Shown here: positions 18,988-28,979 of the stretch, in pieces
Numbering within the stretch: the stretch's first letter is position 1
Layout: every line of letters begins with the position of its first letter
NCBI GenBank assembly: GCA_902518185.1
Contig: CABYFG010000001.1
Span: 124,001-188,000 of the forward strand
Direction of reading: 5' to 3'
Source: an uncultured Pelagibacteraceae bacterium
Lineage (GTDB): Bacteria > Pseudomonadota > Alphaproteobacteria > Pelagibacterales > Pelagibacteraceae
DNA: 64,000 nt
Notes under the pieces: generated by a model
Database searches by the model: none
The model's input: the letters and a program-made list of their open reading frames with translations, nothing else
What the model was told of the DNA's origin: nothing
Position numbers and translations under genes: made by a program

Positions 18988-19677
18988 ATGAAAAAAAATA
19001 ATTCTAAAATAAAAGGTCTTTCTTTACTAGAGGCATTAGTTTCAACTGCAATAATCGGCATAGGTTTTATTGCTATTTTACAAATGACAAACTATTCTGT
19101 GCAATCTATTAATACCTCGGGTGAGAGAACCAAGGCAAATTTTTTAACAAACATGATAGCCGAAGACGTTTTAGCTAACAAAAATCCAAGTTCAGGAATA
19201 GCCGACTTTTCAGATTTTTTTGCAGGAGATTCAGGAGACACAGAGACGAATTTATCAGCTGTATGTAGTGGAGGACAGACTGCATCAGTTAATTCAGGAA
19301 ATATTTATGGTAACACTGTTTCATCGGATGAGGCAAAGGGTGAATTTGGTATTAGTGATAATAAAGATATCGCACCTAATATGAAATTAAAAAAATGGCA
19401 GGCAATTTTAAATTCTAAAGATTATTTGAATTGTATTGGTAATGCTGAAACAAGAGATTTCACAATTTTTAGAGTTACTAGTAGTTGGGCCGGAGGAAAT
19501 TATTCAACTGACAATATTTTAGATGAAGCTATGTATATTGGAAGAGTAAAAATTATCCTCAATAATGGAAATAAAGCGAAATATTTATATTTTCAATCTG
19601 ACTACAAATTAAAAGGAGGACCTACATCTGGACCTGGAGAGGGTGAGGGTATGTTAAGACCAGATGAAACAGGATAA
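18988..19677 (+). CDS. Minor prepilin, PilV-type
   Basis: A 229-aa prepilin: basic leader MKKNNSKIKG, then LSLLEALVSTAIIGIGFIAI, giving Leu at +1 and Glu at +5 after the prepilin peptidase site. The first helix is the PilV/GspI form (SLLEALVSTAIIGIG). The C-terminal part is Gly/Ser-rich (GGPTSGPGEGEGM). It starts 1 bp after the previous stop and ends 1 bp into the next start (ATGA-type overlap), so the four minor pilins are tightly coupled, consistent with a priming complex at the pilus tip. Confidence 0.85.
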   Translation: MKKNNSKIKGLSLLEALVSTAIIGIGFIAILQMTNYSVQSINTSGERTKANFLTNMIAEDVLANKNPSSGIADFSDFFAGDSGDTETNLSAVCSGGQTASVNSGNIYGNTVSSDEAKGEFGISDNKDIAPNMKLKKWQAILNSKDYLNCIGNAETRDFTIFRVTSSWAGGNYSTDNILDEAMYIGRVKIILNNGNKAKYLYFQSDYKLKGGPTSGPGEGEGMLRPDETG

Positions 19678-20684
19678 TGAGAAAAAATAAAAAGAATATA
19701 TCTGGAGTAACTTTAGTTGAAATTTTAATAGGAATTGTAATTACAACAATTATTATGGGAGCAATTTATACTACTTACTCAGTGGTAAATAAAACTTACT
19801 CCCAAGTAAGTGAAAAAGCTGGTATTAGTGAGTCTAGCCGTGATTTAGTATCAATGTTAATAAGAGATGTAAGGATGGCGGGTTTCAAATATTATGTTGG
19901 TACTCACGTAAAAGAAAGATTTGCATCAGACACATCAGGTCAATGTGATGGAGGAATATTACTTCCGAGTATAAGTTATTTCGGTTTCAATAATGGTTTT
20001 GAAAATCCTGATGATAGTCATAATCCAATAGTAATTAGAAAACAAACTATTTCTCAAGATGATAGAGCACTTGCTTCTGATACATGCTGTGACTCAATTG
20101 AGGTTGTTTACGAAGATTTTAACATAAATGATGTTACTCAACCTTTTAAAAAATATAAAATTAGCTATTTTGCTGAAAAATCAGAAAACGAAGGTAGAGG
20201 TTATGCGGTTTACAAAACTTTTCAAGAATGGTCTCAGCCGAGAGAAGCTGGATGTGAATGGCCTTTACCAACAGCAGGCTCTTGGCAACCTGAAACTCCC
20301 CAAAAAGAATTGATACGCGAATATGTGGTTGACATGGAATTTATTCCATTTGATGAAAACGGATTAATTGTTCAGGATGTAGATGGCAATTATCCAGATC
20401 CTGGCCAAGCAGGCCGTGTAGATCAAAACGGTAATGATATCAGAAATAGATTACAAGATATAAGAGGTGTAGATATCAGACTTACTTTTATGTCAAAAGA
20501 AAATTTCTTTGACCGTGTTCGACCTAATAAAAGAAAACCTAAACAACTTTTAAGTGCCAGAGTTTCGGATACATTAGATAATACACAAGGACAAGACACA
20601 GCAGATCAAACTGATCTAAAATTAAGAGACTCGGTGCTGGTCACAGTTAATACAAGAAACTTAGGAGGCGATTTATTCCAATGA
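19677..20684 (+). CDS. Minor prepilin, PilW-type
   Basis: A 335-aa prepilin with leader MRKNKKNISG and mature start VTLVEILIGIVITTIIMGAI (Glu at +5), then the PilW-like SSRDLVSMLIRDVRMAGFKYY, a signature of PilW/GspJ relatives. Larger than the other minor pilins, as PilW usually is. It overlaps both neighbours by a few bases. Cys residues in QCDGGILL and TCCDSIEV may form a disulfide in the exported domain. Confidence 0.85.
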   Translation: MRKNKKNISGVTLVEILIGIVITTIIMGAIYTTYSVVNKTYSQVSEKAGISESSRDLVSMLIRDVRMAGFKYYVGTHVKERFASDTSGQCDGGILLPSISYFGFNNGFENPDDSHNPIVIRKQTISQDDRALASDTCCDSIEVVYEDFNINDVTQPFKKYKISYFAEKSENEGRGYAVYKTFQEWSQPREAGCEWPLPTAGSWQPETPQKELIREYVVDMEFIPFDENGLIVQDVDGNYPDPGQAGRVDQNGNDIRNRLQDIRGVDIRLTFMSKENFFDRVRPNKRKPKQLLSARVSDTLDNTQGQDTADQTDLKLRDSVLVTVNTRNLGGDLFQ

Positions 20685-21328
20685 TCTTTAATAAAAATCA
20701 AAAAGGTTTTACTTTAATTTTATCGCTGGTTTTATTATTAGCTATGTCGTTAATGGGAGGAAGTTTGATTGTTATTGCTTCATCTGATCATCAAAGCAAT
20801 AACGCTGGAGATGAATATCAGCAAACTTTTTACGTTGCTGAAACAGCTTTAATGCAAGCTGAAAAAAGTTTAATTGATACTATCTTAGGACCTTTAAATG
20901 TCGCAAATGGAGTAAGGGATACCACTCCAGGAACTAAAACACTGCCAACTAATGTTTTAACTTTAGACACAGATAATCTCAGTCCTTGCTATAAAAGTTT
21001 TAGAAACTTAAGCCGGGATGAAGGCTTTAGATATGTTGAGCATGTAAGATCTCAGAGTTTTCTTGATCTTTTCGATCCCGGAGAAACTGGAAGAATTGTT
21101 ACGGATCCATTGGAGAGAAGAAAATTAAGTCAATTTTTTTATGAGTTTTTTTCTGTCAATTCAGGGACTCAAACTTATAAAGCATCTGGCACCAGTATAA
21201 AGAAAACCTCGACTATGATGCAAAGACAAGGAAGTCTATTTAAAATCTACGGTTGCGGAATGATGGGAGACCCAACTGATCCTGAAATACTAATTCCTCT
21301 TGAGACCATTATTGTTTTATCACATTAA
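20681..21328 (+). CDS. Minor prepilin, PilX-type
   Basis: A 215-aa protein with leader MIFNKNQKG and mature start FTLILSLVLLLAMSLMGGSL. The Glu at +5 is replaced by Leu, which is normal for PilX/GspK-like tip pilins that cap the complex and do not need the N-terminal salt bridge. QTFYVAETALMQAEKSL after the helix is the PilX pattern. A 4-bp ATGA overlap links it to pilW. It closes the pilV-W-X set directly before the pilY1 unit, the usual order in Pseudomonas-type tip operons. Confidence 0.83.
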   Translation: MIFNKNQKGFTLILSLVLLLAMSLMGGSLIVIASSDHQSNNAGDEYQQTFYVAETALMQAEKSLIDTILGPLNVANGVRDTTPGTKTLPTNVLTLDTDNLSPCYKSFRNLSRDEGFRYVEHVRSQSFLDLFDPGETGRIVTDPLERRKLSQFFYEFFSVNSGTQTYKASGTSIKKTSTMMQRQGSLFKIYGCGMMGDPTDPEILIPLETIIVLSH

Positions 21329-21404
21329 AAAAGGGTATTAGTAACTTAAAATGTACATTTAGTATGTTGAAAAATTTTACTAAAATAATTAAAATTTATA
21401 AAAA

Positions 21405-21911
21405 ATGAAAAAATTTTTTTTATTTATATTAGTCTACTTAACACTCTTAAATAATAGCTTTGCATGTGGACTTTTGAATGTACCTATTGGAACACCAGTT
21501 AGCACAGCAGTCCAGACGTTTGAATTTTTAACAAATTACGATGCTGAAAGTGTAGAAGAAGATTACTCAATTAAATATCTCGATTATGCTATTGATTATT
21601 GTGAAGATGGGGGATTTATTGAGACTGAAATCGAAGTGATAGTTTTTGACTCTAAAATTGCAGCAATTAATTTGGTATCATCAGATGAAAAAAATGAAGT
21701 TTATAATTTCACAAAAAATAAAATAAATGATCCTGGAATTGAAGCTCAAAAAAAGGATTGGCAAGGAATAATTGATTTAAGTGTAGGAGATTTGATAATT
21801 ATTTATGGTAAATATTTGAAAAACAATATTATTTACGAGTCCTTAGAAATCACTAACTCTGACATGAGAAATTATGTATATGGTGAACATGTCATTGAGG
21901 GAACACTATGA
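21405..21911 (+). CDS. Secreted protein of unknown function in the pilus tip operon
   Basis: A 168-aa frame with a signal peptide (MKKFFLFILVYLTLLNNSFA, then CG). The Cys directly after the cleavage site lacks a proper lipobox, so a soluble periplasmic form is more likely than a lipoprotein. The mature part is acidic with alternating hydrophobic strands (IETEIEVIVFDSKIAAINLV). I do not recognise a family. Its stop overlaps the pilY1 start by 4 bp (ATGA), so it is translationally coupled to PilY1 and might be a chaperone or partner of it. Confidence 0.7.
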   Translation: MKKFFLFILVYLTLLNNSFACGLLNVPIGTPVSTAVQTFEFLTNYDAESVEEDYSIKYLDYAIDYCEDGGFIETEIEVIVFDSKIAAINLVSSDEKNEVYNFTKNKINDPGIEAQKKDWQGIIDLSVGDLIIIYGKYLKNNIIYESLEITNSDMRNYVYGEHVIEGTL

Positions 21912-24900
21912 TTAAGTTTTTTAAATCTTTTTTATTATCTTTCTTTTTATTTTCTACAGTTAGCGAATTACACGCTAAGCCTATACCTCCAGGAGCTGGA
22001 CAAGGTGATGTCTCGGCAAATATATTATTTTTAGTTGATAGTTCTGATAGCATGCACGCATGGATAGGTGGAGAGGGTTTAGAGCCTGTCCACGGAGCAT
22101 TTATAGATAAAGATGATAATATTGTAATCTCCCAATGGGGTCACCAAAGAGGTATTACAAGATATACCTCTGACGGTAGAAAAGACTCTACTTTTACTGA
22201 TATTCAATTTATTGGCTCAGGTGGTTGCGCAAATAGACTCGCAGAAAGCAATGATAGAAGAAATAGGAAAGTGAGAAGAAATGGTAATGTTAATTACGTT
22301 CAAAACTTAACCATGGCAAATACTGACATTAATGGAGAAAATTTAATTTTTTTTAGAGCTTGGGAAAGTAAAGTGCAAGGCAACGTTTTTGCATATTCTG
22401 AAAACGGTGATTCGTGCAGACTTGTCATAGGAATAGGTTTAGCTAAAGCCAAAGTTCACCGACTCAAAATAAAAACAATTAGTAATGTTCCATATTTATT
22501 TATCACTGGACAATGGAGAAACGGAGGTTTTTTAAAAGTTGTTAATTTGAATACCCAGCAATCTCAAACTACTACCGATTGTAGAACTTGTAGATATAAA
22601 AATTTAGATAATTTTGATATTAGCAATGATGGATCTCTAATGTATATCGTTAGAGGTGGTGATTTCTTTACACTGCCACTAGTACTTGAGAATGGGGCCT
22701 ATAGAAATAATAATCCAATGATAACCTCAAGGTGTGATTTTGTTAATTCACCAAATTTAGATAATCAAATGATGCACGTTAAGGATATTAATATAGACCC
22801 TCAAGATAATAATATTGCATATATTAGTTCTTACATCAGTCATTCTATTCAAAAAATAAATCCATCTACATGTGCGGTTGAAACATACATTGGTAAAGGG
22901 GTAAGGTCGAGAACAGCTAATAGTGGGGATCCAGGATCATTGCAAGCAGAATTAGTTGGTTTTAGTAATCCATTAAATATTTTTGTAGGAGAGGATAAAA
23001 TTTTAGTTCCAACAATGGATGGCTATGTAGATGTGATAGATAAATCAAAATTTACAGTAGCCGCAAGAGATGAGGCATGGCAACTCCAGTTCGGAGGTCC
23101 AAGAGTTAAAAGATGGGATGGAGTTAAAGCAGCCATAGATGCAGTAGTAAACGACTCGACACTAACAACAGGGGCTTACTTTGGTTTTGGCCATTGGAAT
23201 GCTGGAGAGGTGTCCAGAAGAAAGAATGGTTTTAGGGGAGGTTATTATTGTCATACGAGAAGTGATTGCAAATATTATATAAATTGGAAAGGTGGACAAC
23301 ATCCAAATGGAACTTCCCAGAGGTGTAATACAAATTCTTGTTTAAACATCGCAGTAAGCCCTCGAGGGGCGAGTAAAATAATGGGTGTATTTTCAAACCT
23401 ACAGACTGCTTGGGGTACCGATGCACAAGCATTTTCTCAAATCGCCCGTAAGTATTTTGAAGATGAGAAAGCAGGCAAACAGTTACTCCCACCAGAAGGT
23501 GCTAGCGAAGAAACAAAAAGATGTTTGTTGAATTACGTAATTGTTATCGGCGATGGAGCAATGAAAAATACAGGGACCGGGGGTCAAAGAGGTAGTGCAA
23601 AAAGAGATATTGAAATATTACGTGACAGACATAATGTAAAAACCTTGTTTGTAGCTTACGGTGACGGAATTAAACCCGGTCCAATGACTTTGTTTGAGCA
23701 ATTAGCTGTCGCTGGTAGTTGTCCAGGAGGGCAAGCCGGCCATCCAGATTGTCATGCTTTGATGAAACCCGTAACTCCTGAAGCATTAAAACAAGAGTTA
23801 AGTAGCAAGATTAGACAGATACTTGCAGATAAACTCGCTTTTACAGCTCCGTCAATTACTGCATCAATTCAAGAAGGTGGATCTTTATATCAAGCCCAGT
23901 TTGAATATATGGTTAAAAAGGAGTGGCAGGGAACAATTCTTCGTCACGCCATAGACAAAGACGGAAATGTTAACATGGCTGAAGCAAATACTTCAGAGGG
24001 GCAAAGAGTAGGAAACTGGAATGCTGCAGAAAAAATTAAGTCACAATCTACACCAGCAGGCACAGTTGATGAGAGAAAAATTTGGTCTACTATTGAGGGT
24101 GTGCCTTACGCTGGTAATTGGGATAATTTTAAAGCAGAAAACTCTGGTCAAATTTTAAATCTTATGGAGAGCACAGGTTATGCTGTGAGAGATTATCATA
24201 ATTCAAATTCAGAGGGATGTCCTGGCGCAGGACAAGATGGAATAACCGATGATGCAATTGGTCTTATAAATTTTATGAAAGGCACTGATTATTTTGCGTA
24301 TCACTCTTGTGATATTAGTGCTGTCAGACAACATGTGTTAGGAGATATTTATCATTCTCAATTAATTGAAGTAGGGCCTCCAGATTCAAGTCTGGACTTT
24401 ATTGGGCAAAATGAAGAGTCGTATTTTAGATTTAGAAAAAATTATGCGAATTTTATTACGAAAAATAAAAGTAGACCAAATGTTGTTTATGCAGGATCTA
24501 ATACCGGAATGTTGCATGCAATTTGTTCTGGGCAAGAAGTAACCAGCGCTTGTCCTAAAGGCGCGGGTAGTGAGATGTGGGGATTTATCCCACCGTTTGT
24601 TGCCACCAATCTCCCTCAAATTATAAATAAAGATTATGACAAAAAAGATACCAAAGGTGGAACAAATCCAATTTTTGGTGTTGATGGTTCCCCTATCGTT
24701 CATGACGCATTTATTAAAGGTTTTAAAATAGCAGGAGATCAAATTGAACCAGATGATGTAAAAAGATGGAGAACAATTTTATTTGTTCCTTATGGCAGAG
24801 GGGGGGCAGGTTTTTCAGTTTTAGATGTTACTGATCCAGTTCCTTCGTCCAGTACTGGTCCAATTCATATGTTCTCAATCTTTAATGACCAAGTTAATAA

Positions 24901-26752
24901 TAAAGTACTTGTAGCTGATGCAAATGGAAGAATAACAGACTATGAATATAATGCGGGATCTTCATCATCAAGCCAATCACTTGAGGGACTTAAAGCATAT
25001 GAATTATACACAACAAAAAGAGATGCAGATGAAGCAGAAGATCCACCAGTAACTACTAGACAAGATACGGCGGCTCAAAATTGTATAACGGATAATACAA
25101 ATTATGGCTTTGATGATAGTATCGACTCTACCTGTTACTCTAACAGAGTTTATCACTTTCCAGGTATAGAATTACCATTCTCAAATGGTCAGACAATTCC
25201 ACCAGGCTTGTTAACTGCAAGTTTAAGAAGTGATGATGGAACACCTCAACCTTTAGGCATCACCAAAGCGATCATTGAACAAGGTATGTTGCAAGTAACT
25301 TTTAACAAAGAGTTAATTGTCAATCCTTACCAAAGAGAGGACTCAGATCCTAATACTTTAGAGGGGACTTTGACTGACCGATTTGGTGTTAGAACTTCAT
25401 GTAAGGGAGGCTCTGGATTTAATGAGGAAAACATGCATTATAATTACTCACAGCTTGGAGAAACTTGGGCTACACCCCGTATTGCAAAAATACCGATGCA
25501 CACAAGTCCAGGGAATTCAGATAATGACGTCTACGTTGCAATTTTACCTGGAGGCATGACTCAAAATAATACTTGCGCGGGTTCAGCACTTTTTATGGTA
25601 TCTTTGGAGGAAATCGAGGATGATGGCAGAATTATCCCAGCAGGTGGAATTTACGCGGCAAATATCAATATGGGCCCAATATCAATTGTTGATACCTCAC
25701 CTGCCGGATACACAGTTGATGGTCAGGCTCAACCAGTACCTACACCAAACGGTAGTGATATAGTCAATGCCATACCAGCAACTCCAGTGATAATCACACC
25801 AGACACTGCAGCACAAATGCCTTGGAGAGGTGCAATGGTTTATGTAAATGATTTAGAGGGTAAAATAACAAAGATTAATTTAACCAGTCAATCAGCTTTT
25901 GATGCAGGTTTGTTCGATCAAACTACTTTATTTAGACTTGATGCTAACCAGGCTAATGCCAGATATTCATACTTTGGTATGGAAGCTGGAATTGGTGCCT
26001 CAGATCAAAAATTTTATTTGTTTGGTGGGACTGGTAACTTTCAGGATCTAGGAGGTAAAGACCCAGGAATGGATAATATTCTTTACGGATTTATTGATGA
26101 AGATTTCCCATTCTATAAAGATTTAAATGGTGGAAAAGTTCCTCTCGGTTTGGACCAGGATTTTGAAAACATAGCGCTTCAGCTAGCCAGTAAATCAAGA
26201 TCAATTGACAACACCAATATAACACCAGGAATTTGTGTAGATGCTACAGGAAATGTGGATGAAAACTCTTGTCTAAATAAAAATTTAAATCAAACTGCTT
26301 GGGTCATTGGTCTCGATAGACCAGAAGCACGACCTAAATATAAGCCATCAAATCCAGGGTCATCCAGCCCAATTTTGTTTCGAAAAGCATCTGCACCACC
26401 AACTTTACATAAAGGAAAAGTTTATTTTCCTGTTTATCAACCACCCCCAGGAGTTGGATGTGCACAAGGATCGGCCTTTATTTGTGTTGCAGATGACGAG
26501 TGTGGAACAAATGGCTCGGCTCAATTAAATTTAGAGGATCCACCAGCAGAATTGAATATAGCAAGAGCTGATACAAACAATATGTGTGGTTACGTCAGAC
26601 AAGGTATTCTTTCAGAGCTAGTTGTTTTCGCGGATCAACTCTTTGCGAACGTAGCTGGTCCTTCGGAAGGCGAGAAGACATTATTTCAAATTTTATCACT
26701 ACCAGGTGATGTTATAACTAATAAAGGCGGATGGAGAGATAGTAGCTTTTAA
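21908..26752 (+). CDS. pilY1: PilY1-like pilus tip adhesin
   Basis: A 1614-aa secreted protein (signal peptide MIKFFKSFLLSFFLFSTVSELHA). A von Willebrand A-type domain begins with ANILFLVDSSDSM, where Asp44-Ser46-Ser48 form a MIDAS metal site. It is interrupted by about 340 residues that look like a beta-propeller (IVISQWGHQRGITRYTSDGR onward), and resumes near residue 398 (RVKRWDGVKAAIDAVV, LTTGAYFGFGHW). The C-terminal 750 residues are the PilC/PilY1 propeller (RPNVVYAGSNTGMLHAI, ATPRIAKIP, MVYVNDLEGKITKINL). In other species PilY1 sits at the pilus tip, controls extension and retraction, and binds surfaces. A G7 tract lies at 24800-24806 in frame. It overlaps the preceding small secreted gene by 4 bp. 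Confidence 0.93.
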   Translation: MIKFFKSFLLSFFLFSTVSELHAKPIPPGAGQGDVSANILFLVDSSDSMHAWIGGEGLEPVHGAFIDKDDNIVISQWGHQRGITRYTSDGRKDSTFTDIQFIGSGGCANRLAESNDRRNRKVRRNGNVNYVQNLTMANTDINGENLIFFRAWESKVQGNVFAYSENGDSCRLVIGIGLAKAKVHRLKIKTISNVPYLFITGQWRNGGFLKVVNLNTQQSQTTTDCRTCRYKNLDNFDISNDGSLMYIVRGGDFFTLPLVLENGAYRNNNPMITSRCDFVNSPNLDNQMMHVKDINIDPQDNNIAYISSYISHSIQKINPSTCAVETYIGKGVRSRTANSGDPGSLQAELVGFSNPLNIFVGEDKILVPTMDGYVDVIDKSKFTVAARDEAWQLQFGGPRVKRWDGVKAAIDAVVNDSTLTTGAYFGFGHWNAGEVSRRKNGFRGGYYCHTRSDCKYYINWKGGQHPNGTSQRCNTNSCLNIAVSPRGASKIMGVFSNLQTAWGTDAQAFSQIARKYFEDEKAGKQLLPPEGASEETKRCLLNYVIVIGDGAMKNTGTGGQRGSAKRDIEILRDRHNVKTLFVAYGDGIKPGPMTLFEQLAVAGSCPGGQAGHPDCHALMKPVTPEALKQELSSKIRQILADKLAFTAPSITASIQEGGSLYQAQFEYMVKKEWQGTILRHAIDKDGNVNMAEANTSEGQRVGNWNAAEKIKSQSTPAGTVDERKIWSTIEGVPYAGNWDNFKAENSGQILNLMESTGYAVRDYHNSNSEGCPGAGQDGITDDAIGLINFMKGTDYFAYHSCDISAVRQHVLGDIYHSQLIEVGPPDSSLDFIGQNEESYFRFRKNYANFITKNKSRPNVVYAGSNTGMLHAICSGQEVTSACPKGAGSEMWGFIPPFVATNLPQIINKDYDKKDTKGGTNPIFGVDGSPIVHDAFIKGFKIAGDQIEPDDVKRWRTILFVPYGRGGAGFSVLDVTDPVPSSSTGPIHMFSIFNDQVNNKVLVADANGRITDYEYNAGSSSSSQSLEGLKAYELYTTKRDADEAEDPPVTTRQDTAAQNCITDNTNYGFDDSIDSTCYSNRVYHFPGIELPFSNGQTIPPGLLTASLRSDDGTPQPLGITKAIIEQGMLQVTFNKELIVNPYQREDSDPNTLEGTLTDRFGVRTSCKGGSGFNEENMHYNYSQLGETWATPRIAKIPMHTSPGNSDNDVYVAILPGGMTQNNTCAGSALFMVSLEEIEDDGRIIPAGGIYAANINMGPISIVDTSPAGYTVDGQAQPVPTPNGSDIVNAIPATPVIITPDTAAQMPWRGAMVYVNDLEGKITKINLTSQSAFDAGLFDQTTLFRLDANQANARYSYFGMEAGIGASDQKFYLFGGTGNFQDLGGKDPGMDNILYGFIDEDFPFYKDLNGGKVPLGLDQDFENIALQLASKSRSIDNTNITPGICVDATGNVDENSCLNKNLNQTAWVIGLDRPEARPKYKPSNPGSSSPILFRKASAPPTLHKGKVYFPVYQPPPGVGCAQGSAFICVADDECGTNGSAQLNLEDPPAELNIARADTNNMCGYVRQGILSELVVFADQLFANVAGPSEGEKTLFQILSLPGDVITNKGGWRDSSF

Positions 26753-26773
26753 TTATTTTATTCTAACTTTTTT

Positions 26774-27535
26774 TTAAAGAAATTTTTGGATTTGTTCTAA
26801 TAAAATAATATATAGTAAACATCCCGAGATTAAATAAGGTCCATAAGGTATTTGAGTAGTCATAGTTTTACTTTTATTTATTAAACTTGGAATAGAAATT
26901 AATATTGCAAGCACAGAAGAAAAAATAAGTATAAACGGTATCGAAATCCATCCAAACCAAAATCCAATTGCGGAAAGCAATTTTGCATCACCAAGCCCCA
27001 TACCTTCTTTGTTCTTAAATTTTTTATAAAAATAATAAATTGACCAGATAATTAAATATCCCAAAACTCCACCAACAAGTGAATGGAAATAATTTGGAAA
27101 CAGTGATTGGTTTAGGTATGGATCAAATGATTTTATAAATCCGATTATCATCATACTATAAGTGATTTCATTAGGTATAATTAAATGTTTTAGATCTATA
27201 AAAAAAATTATTATGAATGAAATAGACAGTATAAAGAACAACAAAGTAGTTGTGCTCAAACCATAAATTTTAAAAATTGCAAGAAATGAAAGTGCCGCAA
27301 TACTCTCGACTAAAAAATATTGATAATCAATTTTTATTTTACAGTTTCTACATTGACCTCTTAAAATTAAAAATGAAATAAATGGGATATTGTCATACCA
27401 ACTAATTTTAGATTTACAATTTAGACAATGAGATCTGCCAGTTATCACCCCTTTATCTTCAGGAAGCCTATAAATACAAACATTACAAAAACTTCCCCAT
27501 AAACTTCCTAAAATGAATACAGCGAGTGAGAACAC
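26774..27535 (-). CDS. pilD: Prepilin peptidase / N-methyltransferase
   Basis: Inner-membrane aspartic protease that cleaves prepilin leaders and methylates the new N-terminus. The N-terminal methylation domain has LWGSFCNVCIYRLP and two C-x2-C pairs (CLNCKSKISWYDNIPFISFL, then CRNC). The catalytic aspartates are in FFIDLKHLIIPN and GMGLGDAKLL (G-x-G-D motif), with about seven membrane spans. The start is GTG at 27535; no better upstream start is seen. It is convergent with pilY1 and divergent from the GAF-SpoIIE gene. It should process all six prepilins in this window. Confidence 0.95.
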   Translation of the reverse strand: MFSLAVFILGSLWGSFCNVCIYRLPEDKGVITGRSHCLNCKSKISWYDNIPFISFLILRGQCRNCKIKIDYQYFLVESIAALSFLAIFKIYGLSTTTLLFFILSISFIIIFFIDLKHLIIPNEITYSMMIIGFIKSFDPYLNQSLFPNYFHSLVGGVLGYLIIWSIYYFYKKFKNKEGMGLGDAKLLSAIGFWFGWISIPFILIFSSVLAILISIPSLINKSKTMTTQIPYGPYLISGCLLYIILLEQIQKFL

Positions 27536-27638
27536 AATTTAAATTTTGATTTGAGCAGCAAATTCTAATATATTATTGATACAGAGCTGAACTAAAACAA
27601 TAGCGTCTTGTATATGAAGATAAAAATTAGGTGAATAT

Positions 27639-28979
27639 ATGATTACTTCCATAGTGGAAAATTATCAAAAAAGTTATAGGTTGCCAATTAAAAACATGTT
27701 TTTTAATAAGAAAAAAGAGGTGAAAAGTCCAATAGAGGACACTAGCAGCAAAGATCTTGCTATAGTCACACAGATGAATCAGGAGTTTGCAAAATCTCTA
27801 GATTTAAAAGAAACTCTTCAAAATTCTTTAGAGGTAATTATCAAAAGAATAAATGCACAAGCAGCAAATATCTTTTTGATTGATGAAAAAAAACAAACCT
27901 TCCAGTGCATTGCATCCAAACACCAGGCTTATTTAGAAGATTTTGAAATTCCAATTACTCAAGGAGTGATGGGAAAAGCTGCCGTGATGAAAAAATGTAT
28001 TAGAGTTGGAGATGTAAGAAAAGATGTTAGAGAAATTGCTGAGTTTTATTTTGATTTAGATAATAAAACAAATTTTACCACATACTCCGTTCTTTGTTCG
28101 CCATTAATTGTTTCTAATGATTGTATCGGCGTTATTCATTGTTTAAATAAAAAGACAAATAATAAACTGTTTGAGGAAAATGATAGAAAACTTTTAGAAA
28201 CTCTGTCTGGTCCTGCTGCATTGGCAATTAGAAATGCAAAAATGGCTAAAGACCTTGTTGATAAAAATAGAATGCAAAAAGAAATAGAAATTGTTGGAGA
28301 GATTCAAAAAACATTATTATCTCAAAATATAAAAGGAAATTTTCCAATAGCAGGTATTAATATCCCTGCTAAGGTTGTCTCTGGAGATTTTTATAACTTT
28401 GCAGAATTAACTAAAGGTGTTTATGGATTTGGTGTTGCTGATGTTTCAGGCAAAGGAATTAAATCTTCTTTATTGATGTCAAAAGCTTCAAGCTTATATA
28501 GATGCTTAAGTAAAACAAATTTTTCTGCAGCAGATCTTTTAAATGTTTTAAATTCAGAAATTTGTGAAACTACTTCAAGAGGAATGTTTGTTACAATGTT
28601 AATTGGTATTTACGATAGTAATAAAAAAGAATTAACATTAGCTAATGCAGGCCATGAACCTCCATTAATTTATTCTGAAGACGGAAACTTTTCCAATGTT
28701 GAGGATGCAGGACCACCTTTAGGAATTGCACCTAAATTTAAATTTAAAGAAACCAAAATTAATTTTTCAAATAGTTCGATGTATATTTTCACAGATGGAA
28801 TTACAGAGATAAAAGATATTAATGGAAACATGTTAGAGTCTGATGGATTTAAAAACTATATTCAGAAGTACCAGAATGTTACTAATCATGAAAGATTACA
28901 TAAGATTGTTGAGGATATTATTAAATCTGGTCGGGTACAAAGAGATGACTTAACAATTGTAGTAGTTGATGGATCATAA
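27639..28979 (+). CDS. GAF-domain SpoIIE-type serine phosphatase (RsbU-like)
   Basis: A 446-aa cytoplasmic protein. A GAF domain spans about residues 45-195 (LQNSLEVIIKRINAQAANIF, VLCSPLIVSNDCIGVIHCLN), then a helical linker (MQKEIEIVGEIQKTLLSQNI) and a PP2C/SpoIIE phosphatase domain with metal-binding motifs VVSGDFYNF, VADVSGKGIKSSLLMSKAS, ANAGHEPPL, FTDGITEIKD and RDDLTIVVV. Enzymes of this class dephosphorylate STAS anti-sigma antagonists; two such proteins are encoded at 38411-38991. The likely signal is a small cytoplasmic ligand. It is one of three SpoIIE-type enzymes here and the only soluble one. Confidence 0.92.
   Translation: MITSIVENYQKSYRLPIKNMFFNKKKEVKSPIEDTSSKDLAIVTQMNQEFAKSLDLKETLQNSLEVIIKRINAQAANIFLIDEKKQTFQCIASKHQAYLEDFEIPITQGVMGKAAVMKKCIRVGDVRKDVREIAEFYFDLDNKTNFTTYSVLCSPLIVSNDCIGVIHCLNKKTNNKLFEENDRKLLETLSGPAALAIRNAKMAKDLVDKNRMQKEIEIVGEIQKTLLSQNIKGNFPIAGINIPAKVVSGDFYNFAELTKGVYGFGVADVSGKGIKSSLLMSKASSLYRCLSKTNFSAADLLNVLNSEICETTSRGMFVTMLIGIYDSNKKELTLANAGHEPPLIYSEDGNFSNVEDAGPPLGIAPKFKFKETKINFSNSSMYIFTDGITEIKDINGNMLESDGFKNYIQKYQNVTNHERLHKIVEDIIKSGRVQRDDLTIVVVDGS

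Noticed and set aside
24331..24342. Partial match TGTGTTAGGAG inside pilY1
   Set aside because: Imperfect, single and within coding sequence; probably chance.
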